From Clostridiales bacterium (GTDB taxonomy: Bacteria; Bacillota; Clostridia; Oscillospirales; CAG-272), in the NCBI GenBank assembly GCA_012511425.1, contig JAAZGC010000210.1, positions 1 to 14,092 on the forward strand: DNA of 14,092 nt, read 5' to 3'. Position numbers and translations under genes: made by a program. Below are positions 7,509 to 14,063 of this stretch, piece by piece. Below the pieces are notes generated by a model. The model had not been told where the DNA came from. It saw only the letters and a list, made by a program, of their open reading frames with translations, and searched no databases. Every line of letters begins with the position of its first letter. The stretch's first letter is position 1.

Positions 7509-8474
7509 TTAATCTTGTTTTGCTTCTTCTTTCTTGCGTTCCTCAAGCTTTTTCCGATACTTGTCTTTTAACTCTTCAAGCAGCTTCTCAACTTCTTTGT
7601 GTGAAAAACTGTATTTTTCGCCGCAGAAATGGCATGAGGTTTCAATATCTCCGGGTTCATCGCGCAGCAGCAAAGTGAGTTCGGTAAGTCCGAGGGATTT
7701 GATGCCGGCGCTGAATTTTTCCCGGCTGCAGTCGCACTTATAGTAAGTGTCGATCCTGTCAAAAAGATTATATTCGATGCCGTCAAATAATGCCGCAACA
7801 ATATCCTCCGGTGTTTTGCCCTTTTCAATCATGGATGAAACAGATGAGAGCGAAGAAGCATTCTTTTCTAACTTTAAGACGGCGGCTTCATCGGCTCCCG
7901 GGAGAAGCTGCAGAATGAATCCCCCGGCGGCGGTACAAACAGGCGCACCGGTCACATTATCATTCGTTATCCTGACACCTACCCCGCAGACAGACGGTGT
8001 CTGCTCGGATGTCAGAAGGTAATGTGTAATATCGTCTCCGATCTCTCCGTTGATTATGGGAGATATGCCGACATAAGGCTCCTTTACGCCTTCATCTCTA
8101 ATAACGTTTAGATTTCCTTTGCCGATAAGTGTACCGACATCAAGCTTTCCGTTCGGCTTTCGCGGTACATCGGCTTTGGGATTCTGGATATACCCCTTAA
8201 CGTCGCCGTTATAATCGCCGGTACAGATAATCGTACCTGCGGGACCGTCTCCGTTATATCTGATTGTAACAAGGTCATCTTTATTTTTAAGCATCACTCC
8301 GAAGATACTCGTAACGGCGAGTATTCTTCCGAGTGCAGCGGCAGCGGTATTTGACGGCTGATGGACGGAACAAACTTTATTTACGATTGCGGTATTGTCG
8401 GTGCAGAAGATGCGCGCTGATCCGTCTTTCGTTATCGCCCTTATAAGCGGGCTTTTAGTTTCATTAAAAATCAT
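7509..8474 (-). CDS. hslO: Hsp33 redox-regulated chaperone
   Basis: A 321-residue cytoplasmic Hsp33, a holdase activated by oxidative unfolding that protects proteins from aggregation under hypochlorous acid or peroxide stress. The N-terminal domain begins with SPLIRAITKDGSARIF (8-23). The C-terminal redox switch is complete: CDC at Cys247/Cys249 and CHFC at Cys281/Cys284, spaced by 31 residues, the four zinc-binding thiols of the family. A charged, Lys/Glu-rich tail (about 293-321) extends beyond the zinc centre. The start at 8474 has only a weak ribosome site (GGGG about 7 nt upstream), but the family N-terminus fits. It begins 17 nt after the permease stop on the same strand with no terminator between, so it is probably the last gene of the GntR/ABC operon. 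A hairpin terminator follows. Confidence 0.97.
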   Translation of the reverse strand: MIFNETKSPLIRAITKDGSARIFCTDNTAIVNKVCSVHQPSNTAAAALGRILAVTSIFGVMLKNKDDLVTIRYNGDGPAGTIICTGDYNGDVKGYIQNPKADVPRKPNGKLDVGTLIGKGNLNVIRDEGVKEPYVGISPIINGEIGDDITHYLLTSEQTPSVCGVGVRITNDNVTGAPVCTAAGGFILQLLPGADEAAVLKLEKNASSLSSVSSMIEKGKTPEDIVAALFDGIEYNLFDRIDTYYKCDCSREKFSAGIKSLGLTELTLLLRDEPGDIETSCHFCGEKYSFSHKEVEKLLEELKDKYRKKLEERKKEEAKQD

Positions 8475-8491
8475 AGTTTACCCCGAGTATA

Positions 8492-9307
8492 TTATTCGAT
8501 GTTCAGTCTTCTTGAAAGCAGGCGTTCCGTTATCAGGAAAAAAGTAACTAGAAAGAAGATATTTACAAGGCCGGTCAACAGCAGTACAGAATTGACGAAT
8601 TCAGCTCCGGAATTAAAAAAATCCGTGCTAAATCCATCTTTGTAATCAAGTATCCACGGGATCCGGTTGGAGGTCAACAAAAACAACAGGGTAGTGAAGA
8701 CTTCCATAATCATATTGCATCCCACATATGCTCCGGCGGCAGCTATTGCTTTGTTGCGGTTGAACAGCTGACCTATCGCTATTGCCATGTAGAACATCAT
8801 CAGGCTTGAAGCTGTGTTAAATATTATCGATAAAATTAACTGTATGATGAACAAAACCTGCTGTGTTGTTTTAATTGAAGAAATCATAGAAGATAAACCA
8901 TTTAGAATCTCTCTCAATAAATCATGACCGGCACCCAATATAAATACGGAGATAATGCACACAATTCCGCTTATAATAATCCAGAACACCGATACTGTCA
9001 GTCTGACGATTATATGCTGCCAAACTTCAACCGGGAGTGTGTATGTAAGATAAGCCTGATTTCCGACCATATCACGATAAAACCTGATAATGCTGAAAAC
9101 TCTGGTAAGCAGAACCAGAAAACATAACCCGATAAAAAGCAATGCCATTGATATATAAAGAGGCGGATTTAAAAACCTTGAATTTAGATTCATCTGTATT
9201 ATGTCAAGTATCTTGGTAAACAAGGTCAGCGCCAGGATAATTGCATACATATACCAGTATTTGGAAGCGGTATTCTTAAATTCGTATTTGAATAATTTTC
9301 CCATCAT
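8492..9307 (-). CDS. ABC transporter permease-like membrane protein
   Basis: A 271-residue integral membrane protein with about six hydrophobic segments. These begin near YWYMYAIILALTLF, then a pair around LLFIGLCFLVLL and VFWIIISGIVCIISVFIL, then FIIQLILSIIF, a glycine-rich AIAAAGAYVG helix, and a last LLTGLVNIFFLVTFFLI helix ending in basic residues. It is the likely membrane partner of the upstream ATPase. The longest frame runs to 9451, but that would overlap the ATPase gene by about 130 nt. The double ATG at 9307/9304 with GGGG 8 nt upstream, 13 nt past the ATPase stop, is preferred. No substrate can be inferred; the GntR/YtrA-type context suggests cell-envelope or antibiotic stress. Confidence 0.88.
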   Translation of the reverse strand: MMGKLFKYEFKNTASKYWYMYAIILALTLFTKILDIIQMNLNSRFLNPPLYISMALLFIGLCFLVLLTRVFSIIRFYRDMVGNQAYLTYTLPVEVWQHIIVRLTVSVFWIIISGIVCIISVFILGAGHDLLREILNGLSSMISSIKTTQQVLFIIQLILSIIFNTASSLMMFYMAIAIGQLFNRNKAIAAAGAYVGCNMIMEVFTTLLFLLTSNRIPWILDYKDGFSTDFFNSGAEFVNSVLLLTGLVNIFFLVTFFLITERLLSRRLNIE

Positions 9308-9320
9308 GTTTTTTACCCCG

Positions 9321-10061
9321 TCAGAACCTGTATGTTTCTCGGAACAGCTGATCGACGCTCTTTCCCTGTGCGCGGATGTTGTCCGCTGCATCTGCGAACA
9401 TGATCTGACCGTTTGAAACGAATATAACGTCATCAAGTATCCTTTCAACATCAGAAATCAGATGAGTCGAAAGCAGGATTGAACTTTCGGGAGAGTAGTT
9501 CTTGATTATCGTATCAAGAATATAATCTCTTGCCGCGGGATCAACGCCGCCGATCGGTTCGTCAAGCACATAAAGTTTTGCTTCCCGGCTCATGGTTAGT
9601 ATAAGTCTGACTTTTTCCCGGTTTCCTTTTGAAAGGGTTCCTATTTTGGTCATCGGATCGATGCTGAGCCGTTTCAGCATCCCGTACATTCGCTCCTCGG
9701 AAAAATCTTCAAAGAAATCGCTGTAAAGGTTGATTGTATCTTCAACCCTCATTCCGCTGTCGAGTGCATCTTTATCGGAAAGATACGATATTACCTTTTT
9801 TGATTCAACTCCGGGAGGGTTGCCGCAGATAAGAACTTCCCCGGATGTCGGAGTCAGAAGTCCGTTTATCAACTTGATAAGCGTTGTTTTGCCGCTGCCG
9901 TTGGGTCCCAGAAGACCGACGATACGCCCCTTGGCAATAGTTATATTCCAGTTGTATAATACCGGCAGCGCACCGTATGACTTGCAGAGGTTGCGGCATT
10001 CAAGCAGCGGTATATCAGCCGAAGCCGCACTTGTATTCAAAAAGCTATCATTGTTTTGCAT
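9321..10061 (-). CDS. ABC transporter ATP-binding protein, YtrB-like
   Basis: A 246-residue ABC ATPase that would drive the adjacent permease. Walker A is GPNGSGKTT (52-60), the signature is LSKGN (143-147), Walker B is LYVLDEP (163-169) and the switch His is His200 (LLSTH). The LSKGN signature and the poorly kept Q-loop (ISYLSDKDAL, 91-100, no Gln) are features I associate with GntR-linked ABC proteins of the YtrB type rather than nutrient importers. The roughly 16-residue N-terminal extension before LLECRNL is unusual but retained because the ATG at 10061 is preceded by AAAGGAG 11 nt upstream, lying within the last codons of the GntR gene. It begins 6 nt after the GntR stop, so the two are translationally close. 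The function is likely export or sensing of an envelope-active compound; this is inferred from family only. Confidence 0.94.
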   Translation of the reverse strand: MQNNDSFLNTSAASADIPLLECRNLCKSYGALPVLYNWNITIAKGRIVGLLGPNGSGKTTLIKLINGLLTPTSGEVLICGNPPGVESKKVISYLSDKDALDSGMRVEDTINLYSDFFEDFSEERMYGMLKRLSIDPMTKIGTLSKGNREKVRLILTMSREAKLYVLDEPIGGVDPAARDYILDTIIKNYSPESSILLSTHLISDVERILDDVIFVSNGQIMFADAADNIRAQGKSVDQLFRETYRF

Positions 10062-10067
10062 ATGCGA

Positions 10068-10460
10068 TTATTCTCCTTTGCTTCGGGTTTTCGAAAGATA
10101 TTCAGCTACTTTGGAAACGATTTCGCCATCGTCAAGTCCGAGACTTCGCATTTTCTGCGTGAAGTCTTCGAGAATGCTCCTGGCATAATTCAGCTTGATC
10201 TCGTCGATCAAGCTGCGATCTTCGGTCACTGCGCGGCCGGAAGCTCGCCAGCGATTATCTTTAGGAACCAAAAGCCCCCTGCTTTCAAGCTCCGCCAGAG
10301 CGCGCTGCATTGTGTTAATGTTGACCTGTGCATCTGCAGCTAAGTCTCTTACACTCGGTACGGCATCTCCAGGATTTAATTCGCCGGAGATAAGTGCTAC
10401 CTGCAGCTGTTCGACAAGCTGTATCCAGATCGGACGGTCATAATCAATATTCCACGTCAA
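10068..10460 (-). CDS. GntR-family transcriptional repressor, YtrA subfamily
   Basis: A 130-residue regulator with an N-terminal winged helix (about residues 10-75) and a short all-helical C-terminus, the length and layout of the YtrA subfamily. The sequence IWIQLVEQLQVALISGEL, then PGDAVPSVRDLA and QVNINTMQRALAELESRG, is the typical GntR helix-turn-helix. Residues 77-130 are too short for a FadR or UTRA effector domain. The start codon is TTG at 10460, with AAAGGA about 8 nt upstream; no ATG occurs in frame until residue 51. It heads the operon with the ABC ATPase, permease and hslO. Its promoter is overlapped by an 18-bp palindrome, so autorepression is likely. The inducer is unknown; YtrA-type regulators commonly answer to cell-wall-active agents. 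Confidence 0.94.
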   Translation of the reverse strand: MTWNIDYDRPIWIQLVEQLQVALISGELNPGDAVPSVRDLAADAQVNINTMQRALAELESRGLLVPKDNRWRASGRAVTEDRSLIDEIKLNYARSILEDFTQKMRSLGLDDGEIVSKVAEYLSKTRSKGE

Positions 10461-10515
10461 TCTTGTTTTCCTTTCTAAAATCGTTATCTGATGCCTATAG
10501 TATTAATGTTTTATT

Positions 10516-10533
10516 GTATTATATATATAATAC
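10516..10533. promoter_or_regulatory. Perfect 18-bp palindrome, candidate GntR operator
   Basis: GTATTATATATATAATAC is perfectly self-complementary and covers the -10 of the GntR promoter. A further half-site, TAGTATTA at 10498-10505, pairs perfectly with TAATACTA at 10528-10535. The form, GTATTA/TAATAC halves, resembles YtrA-type operators. Confidence 0.7.
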
Positions 10534-10555
10534 TACATAACATAGAAAAAGTCAA
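10527..10555 (-). promoter_or_regulatory. Promoter of the GntR-ABC-hslO operon
   Basis: On the minus strand TTGACT (10550-10555), a 17-nt spacer and TATTAT (10527-10532) give a good sigma-A promoter. The -10 lies inside the palindrome at 10516-10533, so a bound repressor would block it. The leader to the TTG start is about 60 nt. Confidence 0.65.
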
Positions 10556-10568
10556 TTATCAATTCCGA

Positions 10569-10598
10569 CAAAAATACCGACAGGTATTACCCGCCGGT
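10569..10598 (-). terminator. Terminator of the marR-family gene
   Basis: On the minus strand ACCGGCGGGT and ACCTGTCGGT pair over 10 bp (two G-U) around an AAT loop (plus-strand 10576-10598), followed by ATTTTTG. It lies 77 nt after the MarR stop and just upstream of the GntR promoter, insulating the two units. Confidence 0.8.
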
Positions 10599-10675
10599 TT
10601 GGTTAATATTATGATAAAGAGAATTTATATGCAAAATCAGTTAAATTCAATAAATCATAGGCTGATGCAGTTTTT

Positions 10676-11176
10676 TCATATGCCGGAATTCAGCTTTTTG
10701 ATAAGGTTGCTTATAACTTTTTGAAGTACATCGGACAACTTCTTTTGTTCCTCTTCGGAAACTCCTTCGAATATTTCGTTATCTATCGACTTTATTGTTT
10801 TGCAGACATGTTCGTTATATTGCTTGCCCTTTTCGGTTATATAAACCAGGGTTTGACGAAGGTCGTCTTTATTGGGTTTTCTGATAACATATCCCTCACG
10901 CTCCATCTTTTGGAGAGTAACCGAAACGGTTGGCGCTTTGAGATGTGTCAGATTAGCCAAAGTCAGCTGTGTACATCCGTCGTTGAAATTTAAATGGAAA
11001 AGAAGGTTTCTGAAACTGTCCTGGATATTGAACTGAGTTTGATTTCTGATATAGTCGTCGCAAATCTTGTTGACATCTCTGATAAGCATCATCGGTGATA
11101 TCCGGTCGCCGATGAGTGACGGATCTGGAAGATTGCCGTGGCCGGAGTCTGAAATTGCAACTGCTTTTTTTATCAT
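10676..11176 (-). CDS. MarR-family transcriptional regulator
   Basis: A 166-residue winged-helix regulator. The recognition region TQLTLANLTHLKAPTVSVTLQKMEREGYV (about 69-97, read in pieces) and the wing RKPNKDDLRQTLVYITEKG (99-117, in the DxR position) are classic MarR; flanking helices supply the dimer interface. The longest frame begins at a GTG at 11185, but AGAAGG lies 8 nt before the ATG at 11176, which is chosen. It has its own promoter, an inverted-repeat pair around that promoter and a terminator, so it is a separate unit downstream of the zinc operon. The position invites comparison with AdcR, the zinc-sensing MarR of streptococci. Only a few possible ligands (His61, His78, His123, Cys125) are visible and they do not clearly match AdcR, so the effector is open. 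Confidence 0.93.
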   Translation of the reverse strand: MIKKAVAISDSGHGNLPDPSLIGDRISPMMLIRDVNKICDDYIRNQTQFNIQDSFRNLLFHLNFNDGCTQLTLANLTHLKAPTVSVTLQKMEREGYVIRKPNKDDLRQTLVYITEKGKQYNEHVCKTIKSIDNEIFEGVSEEEQKKLSDVLQKVISNLIKKLNSGI

Positions 11177-11189
11177 TTTACACACCTTC

Positions 11190-11206
11190 TCGAATGGATG
11201 TTTCGA
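11190..11206. promoter_or_regulatory. Short inverted repeat in the marR leader
   Basis: TCGAA (11190-11194) and TTCGA (11202-11206) face each other across 7 bp, between the predicted transcript start and the ribosome site. It is a possible autoregulatory site, but five-base arms can arise by chance. Confidence 0.25.
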
Positions 11207-11292
11207 ATAATATTAAGATAAAATTTTGCCAAAGAAACTATTAACATTATACCACAAAATCCTTAAAAAATCAAGAGAAACTTAATATTATT
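11206..11292. repeat. 12-bp perfect inverted repeat bracketing the marR promoter
   Basis: AATAATATTAAG (11206-11217) and CTTAATATTATT (11281-11292) are exact reverse complements, one downstream of the -10 and one upstream of the -35. Centres are 75 bp apart. The arms contain the near-palindrome TTAATATTA and could be paired regulator sites forming a loop. Confidence 0.6.
11246..11274 (-). promoter_or_regulatory. Promoter of the marR-family gene
   Basis: On the minus strand TTGATT (11269-11274), a 17-nt spacer and TATAAT (11246-11251) with an extended TGG form a strong promoter. The predicted start near 11239 gives a leader of about 60 nt. Confidence 0.8.
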
Positions 11293-11308
11293 TAATAAAT
11301 CATAGTTA

Positions 11309-11338
11309 TGTCACCAGAATATTTTCATGCTGTCACCA
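11309..11338 (+). repeat. TGTCACCA direct repeat between znuB and marR
   Basis: The octamer TGTCACCA occurs at 11309-11316 and 11331-11338, a 22-bp period close to two helical turns. It lies upstream of the marR promoter and downstream of the znuB stop. It may be an activator site or chance. Confidence 0.3.
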
Positions 11339-11392
11339 ACCGCGATTATCATGGTGTATATTGTCGGGTTTTTTCCTATAATCACCGAAAAA

Positions 11393-12238
11393 TCATTTGG
11401 CGGAACGGCCGATAATTATGCCAATCAGCCAGCAGACTCCGAATGCGGCGGCATTGACGGCTACTATAGTCGCACCGACCGGTGTGCCGGCGAGAACAGA
11501 TATAATCATCCCGGAACAGGAGCAGACAGCGGCAATCACGGCAGAGAATATCGTAACCGATTTGAAGCTTTTGAAAATGCGCATTGAAGAAAGAGCGGGA
11601 AAGACAATAAGAGCCGAAATAAGCAGAGAACCCACAAGCTTCATCGCAATCACAATTATTACCGCCGTCACGACGGCAATAAGCAGATTGTAATTTTTAG
11701 CTATGGTTCCGGAAGCGCTTGCAAACTCTTCGTCAAAGGTAACCGCGAATATCCTGTTGTAAAAAAAAATAAAAATAAGGATAACAGCGGCCGATAATAT
11801 TATTGAAAAGATAACTTCGCTTTTCGACAAAGTCAGCATTGAGGTTGATCCGAAAAGGGTACTGCAAACATCTCCGGAAAGGTTTGATGATGTTGAAAAA
11901 ATGTTCATCAGCAGATAGCCCAAAGCAAGCGAACCGACCGATATCATTGCAATGGCGGCGTCCCCTTTGATTTTTGCATTCTGTCCGGTTTTAAGCAGCA
12001 GCACCGCGCATAAAACGGTAATCGGCATTACCACAATCATCCGGTTCGATAAATTAAATACGGAAGCAACGGCTATAGCTCCGAAAGCGACATGAGAAAG
12101 TCCGTCACCTATAAAAGAAAAACGCTTTAAAACGAGTGTCACCCCGAGCAGCGAGGAGCAGAGAGAGATCATAACACCGGTTATCAGCGCGTATCTTACA
12201 AACGGAAATTCAAGATAGCTGAACAGATTTTCAAACAT
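11393..12238 (-). CDS. znuB: Zinc ABC transporter permease
   Basis: A 281-residue ABC-3 family membrane protein, the pore of a zinc importer. It has about eight hydrophobic segments, and the family motif FSFIGDGLSHVAFGAIA near residues 40-56 marks it clearly. The frame is open back to 12277, but this would overlap znuC; the ATG at 12238, giving MFENLFSYLEFPFVRYAL, is the family-like start and lies 2 nt after the znuC stop. AAAGG about 12 nt upstream sits inside znuC, so translational coupling is likely. The C-terminus ends in a hydrophobic helix followed by GRSAK. It is the last gene of znuA-znuC-znuB. I see no strong terminator in the gap that follows. Manganese permeases of the same family look similar; zinc is inferred from the His-rich ZnuA. 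Confidence 0.94.
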   Translation of the reverse strand: MFENLFSYLEFPFVRYALITGVMISLCSSLLGVTLVLKRFSFIGDGLSHVAFGAIAVASVFNLSNRMIVVMPITVLCAVLLLKTGQNAKIKGDAAIAMISVGSLALGYLLMNIFSTSSNLSGDVCSTLFGSTSMLTLSKSEVIFSIILSAAVILIFIFFYNRIFAVTFDEEFASASGTIAKNYNLLIAVVTAVIIVIAMKLVGSLLISALIVFPALSSMRIFKSFKSVTIFSAVIAAVCSCSGMIISVLAGTPVGATIVAVNAAAFGVCWLIGIIIGRSAK

Positions 12239-12240
12239 TA

Positions 12241-12948
12241 TCAGGACACGCCTTTCTGCTGCGACAAAAAGAAGCATCCGATGTCGCTTGAAAGATATTC
12301 TTCGGTTGAACCGTAGAAAACGGTTCTTCCGATATGAAGAATATGACTTGCATACTTTGCGGCGGCAGCAATGTCGTGAGAGATCATGATTATCGTGATC
12401 CCTTCGTTATTCAGTTCGGCTATAAGCTTATACATTTCCGACGCCGCCTTGACATCAAGACCGGCGACCGGTTCGTCAAGCAATATCAGCTTTCTGGTTG
12501 CGCAAAGCGCTCTTGCGAGCAGAACTCTCTGCTGCTGTCCTCCCGAAAGCTCACGGTAGCTGCGGCTTGCGAGGCTCGTTATCCCCATACGCTCCATGTT
12601 ATTCAGAGCAATATTTTTATCATCTTTATTATAAAACGGACGAAGACCGCAGCGCCCCTGACATCCGGAAAGCACAATCTCCCATACGGAAGCGGGAAAG
12701 TCTTTCTGAACGGCGGTATGCTGCGGCAGATATCCGATTTCATTCTTTTTCAGTCCGCTGCCGATTAAAATTTCTCCGCTTATCGGTTCTTTAAGATGCA
12801 GCAGAGTTTTCATCAGTGTGGTTTTTCCCGAACCGTTTTCTCCGACAATACAGAGATAATCTCCGGAAGAAACGGAGAAATTGAGGTTCTCAACGATCTT
12901 GCGCGAATCATATCCGAACGTCAGATCGCTGACCGTAATTAATGCCAT
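12241..12948 (-). CDS. znuC: Zinc ABC transporter ATP-binding protein
   Basis: A 235-residue ABC ATPase powering metal uptake. Walker A is GENGSGKTT (36-44), the Q-loop is YLPQ (Gln76), the signature is LSGGQ (134-138), Walker B is LILLDEP (154-160) and the switch His is His191 in ISHD. Sequence order and the LPQ...FPASVWEIVLSG stretch (74-95) match the ZnuC/AdcC/MntB group. The start ATG at 12948 has AGGAG 7 nt upstream, placed around the znuA stop; the gap to znuA is 10 nt and to znuB 2 nt. All nucleotide-binding motifs are intact, so it should be active. Metal identity is not decided by this subunit. Confidence 0.96.
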   Translation of the reverse strand: MALITVSDLTFGYDSRKIVENLNFSVSSGDYLCIVGENGSGKTTLMKTLLHLKEPISGEILIGSGLKKNEIGYLPQHTAVQKDFPASVWEIVLSGCQGRCGLRPFYNKDDKNIALNNMERMGITSLASRSYRELSGGQQQRVLLARALCATRKLILLDEPVAGLDVKAASEMYKLIAELNNEGITIIMISHDIAAAAKYASHILHIGRTVFYGSTEEYLSSDIGCFFLSQQKGVS

Positions 12949-12958
12949 ACAGATACTC

Positions 12959-13927
12959 CTAATTCAACGCCGCCTTCAGCATTTCAAGGTTGTCTTCCAT
13001 AATCGAAAGATATTCGGCGCCGTTTTCTATGTCTTTCGCTGTTATTGATTGTAATGAATCAAGGGTCAGTATCTTCTGATCCTTTGACTTGGTATTTTCA
13101 ATTACGCTCAACGCAAGTTTACAATCAGAACCGTCTGTGGTTATCACCGCCCCCAAAGAAAGCTCATCGATTTTGCCTGAAAGAAAGATTACCGTTTCAA
13201 AAGTTGCTTCGGTTTCGGCGGAACAGCCGGCAAATGCAGCATAATATTCAAGACCGTAATCTTCGAAAAGATATCGGAAAGGGAATCGGTCGGCGAAGAT
13301 CAATGTCTTTGTGCCGCTTTGAGAAACCGCTTTAACGTATTTTTCGTCAAGACCGCGAAGTTCGCTTGCGTAAGCTTCGGTGTTGGCCTTATAGATTTCC
13401 GCATTTTCCGGATCGATATCCACAAGCGCGGAAGAAATAGCTTCGACGAAGACCTCGGCATTCCTCAGCGAAAGCCATATATGCTCGTCATATTCGGCAT
13501 TCTCGTCATGTTCATCTTCATGGTGATGCTCATGCATCCCCTCTGTTATTTCTTCTTCATTGGCAGAATCGCCGAGGATGTCAAGAAGATTCAAGACCCT
13601 TATATTTTTGTTTGTCGCTTGCTTTAAAGCATCATTTACCCAGCTTTCCGATACACCGCCGATATAGATAAAAAGGTCGCAGACGGATATCTTCATGATA
13701 TCTTCCGCGCTTGGCTGAAAACTGTGCAGGTCAACTCCGCTGTCAAGCAGCATTGATACTTCGGCACCGGCTTTGTTTTCGCCGAGGATGTTCCTGACCC
13801 AGTCATATACAGGGAAAACAGTCGTAACAATATTCAGTCTGCTTACGGATGAAATTCCCGAACCGCAGCAGGAAAGACAAAGAATCAGCATAAGCGCTGT
13901 CAAAAAAAGTGAAGTGTATTTAATCAA
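12959..13927 (-). CDS. znuA: Zinc ABC transporter substrate-binding lipoprotein
   Basis: A 322-residue cluster A-I metal-binding protein that captures zinc outside the membrane. A lipoprotein signal ends in LSCCG (18-22), with Cys20 or Cys21 the likely acylated residue. Metal-site candidates are His68 (VDLHSFQPS) and His149 (YDEHIWLS). Between them a His/Asp/Glu-rich loop (131-149, HEHHHEDEHDEN core) is the hallmark of zinc rather than manganese proteins. At the third ligand position, where the family usually has His, I read FADRFPFRY (211-219), so Asp213 or another residue may substitute. Start is TTG at 13927, with GGCGGAG about 7 nt upstream. It opens the znuA-znuC-znuB operon behind a consensus promoter. 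The short zinc-loop composition and the operon make zinc the best assignment; other divalent metals are less likely. Confidence 0.94.
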   Translation of the reverse strand: MIKYTSLFLTALMLILCLSCCGSGISSVSRLNIVTTVFPVYDWVRNILGENKAGAEVSMLLDSGVDLHSFQPSAEDIMKISVCDLFIYIGGVSESWVNDALKQATNKNIRVLNLLDILGDSANEEEITEGMHEHHHEDEHDENAEYDEHIWLSLRNAEVFVEAISSALVDIDPENAEIYKANTEAYASELRGLDEKYVKAVSQSGTKTLIFADRFPFRYLFEDYGLEYYAAFAGCSAETEATFETVIFLSGKIDELSLGAVITTDGSDCKLALSVIENTKSKDQKILTLDSLQSITAKDIENGAEYLSIMEDNLEMLKAALN

Positions 13928-13965
13928 AATTAATCTCCGCCGGAAATGAACTTATATTGATTGAA

Positions 13966-13980
13966 TCGTAATTTAGACGT
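13966..13980 (+). promoter_or_regulatory. Zur-like half-site in the znuA leader
   Basis: TCGTAAT at 13966-13972 is an exact half of the Bacillus Zur box TCGTAATNATTACGA. The other half (TAGACGT) matches at only 3 of 7 positions. It overlaps TAGACGTCTA, a 10-bp perfect palindrome at 13974-13983, and lies about 35-50 nt downstream of the predicted transcript start. Confidence 0.35.
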
Positions 13981-14012
13981 CTATATAAAAATGCGCATAT
14001 TAATCTGAGAAC

Positions 14013-14063
14013 TGTTATCAATTATAGCACCGTGAAGCTTAATTGTCAAGCAATTTGATAACA
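14013..14063. repeat. 9-bp perfect inverted repeat bracketing the znuA promoter
   Basis: TGTTATCAA (14013-14021) and TTGATAACA (14055-14063) are exact reverse complements, one at the predicted start point and one just upstream of the -35. Centres are 42 bp apart, about four helical turns. It is a candidate paired operator for metal control. Confidence 0.55.
14021..14049 (-). promoter_or_regulatory. znuA-znuC-znuB promoter
   Basis: On the minus strand TTGACA (14044-14049), a 17-nt spacer and TATAAT (14021-14026) match sigma-A consensus at every position. The predicted start near 14014 leaves a leader of about 87 nt. A promoter this strong implies tight repression when zinc is sufficient. Confidence 0.85.

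Noticed and set aside
9308..9451. Longer N-terminus for the permease overlapping the ATPase gene
   Set aside because: The extra 48 residues are a shadow of the ATPase C-terminus in another frame; a ribosome site supports the start at 9307.
11311..11352. Thirteen-codon minus-strand ORF (MIIAVGDSMKIFW) after znuB
   Set aside because: No ribosome site at proper spacing and nothing else to support translation.
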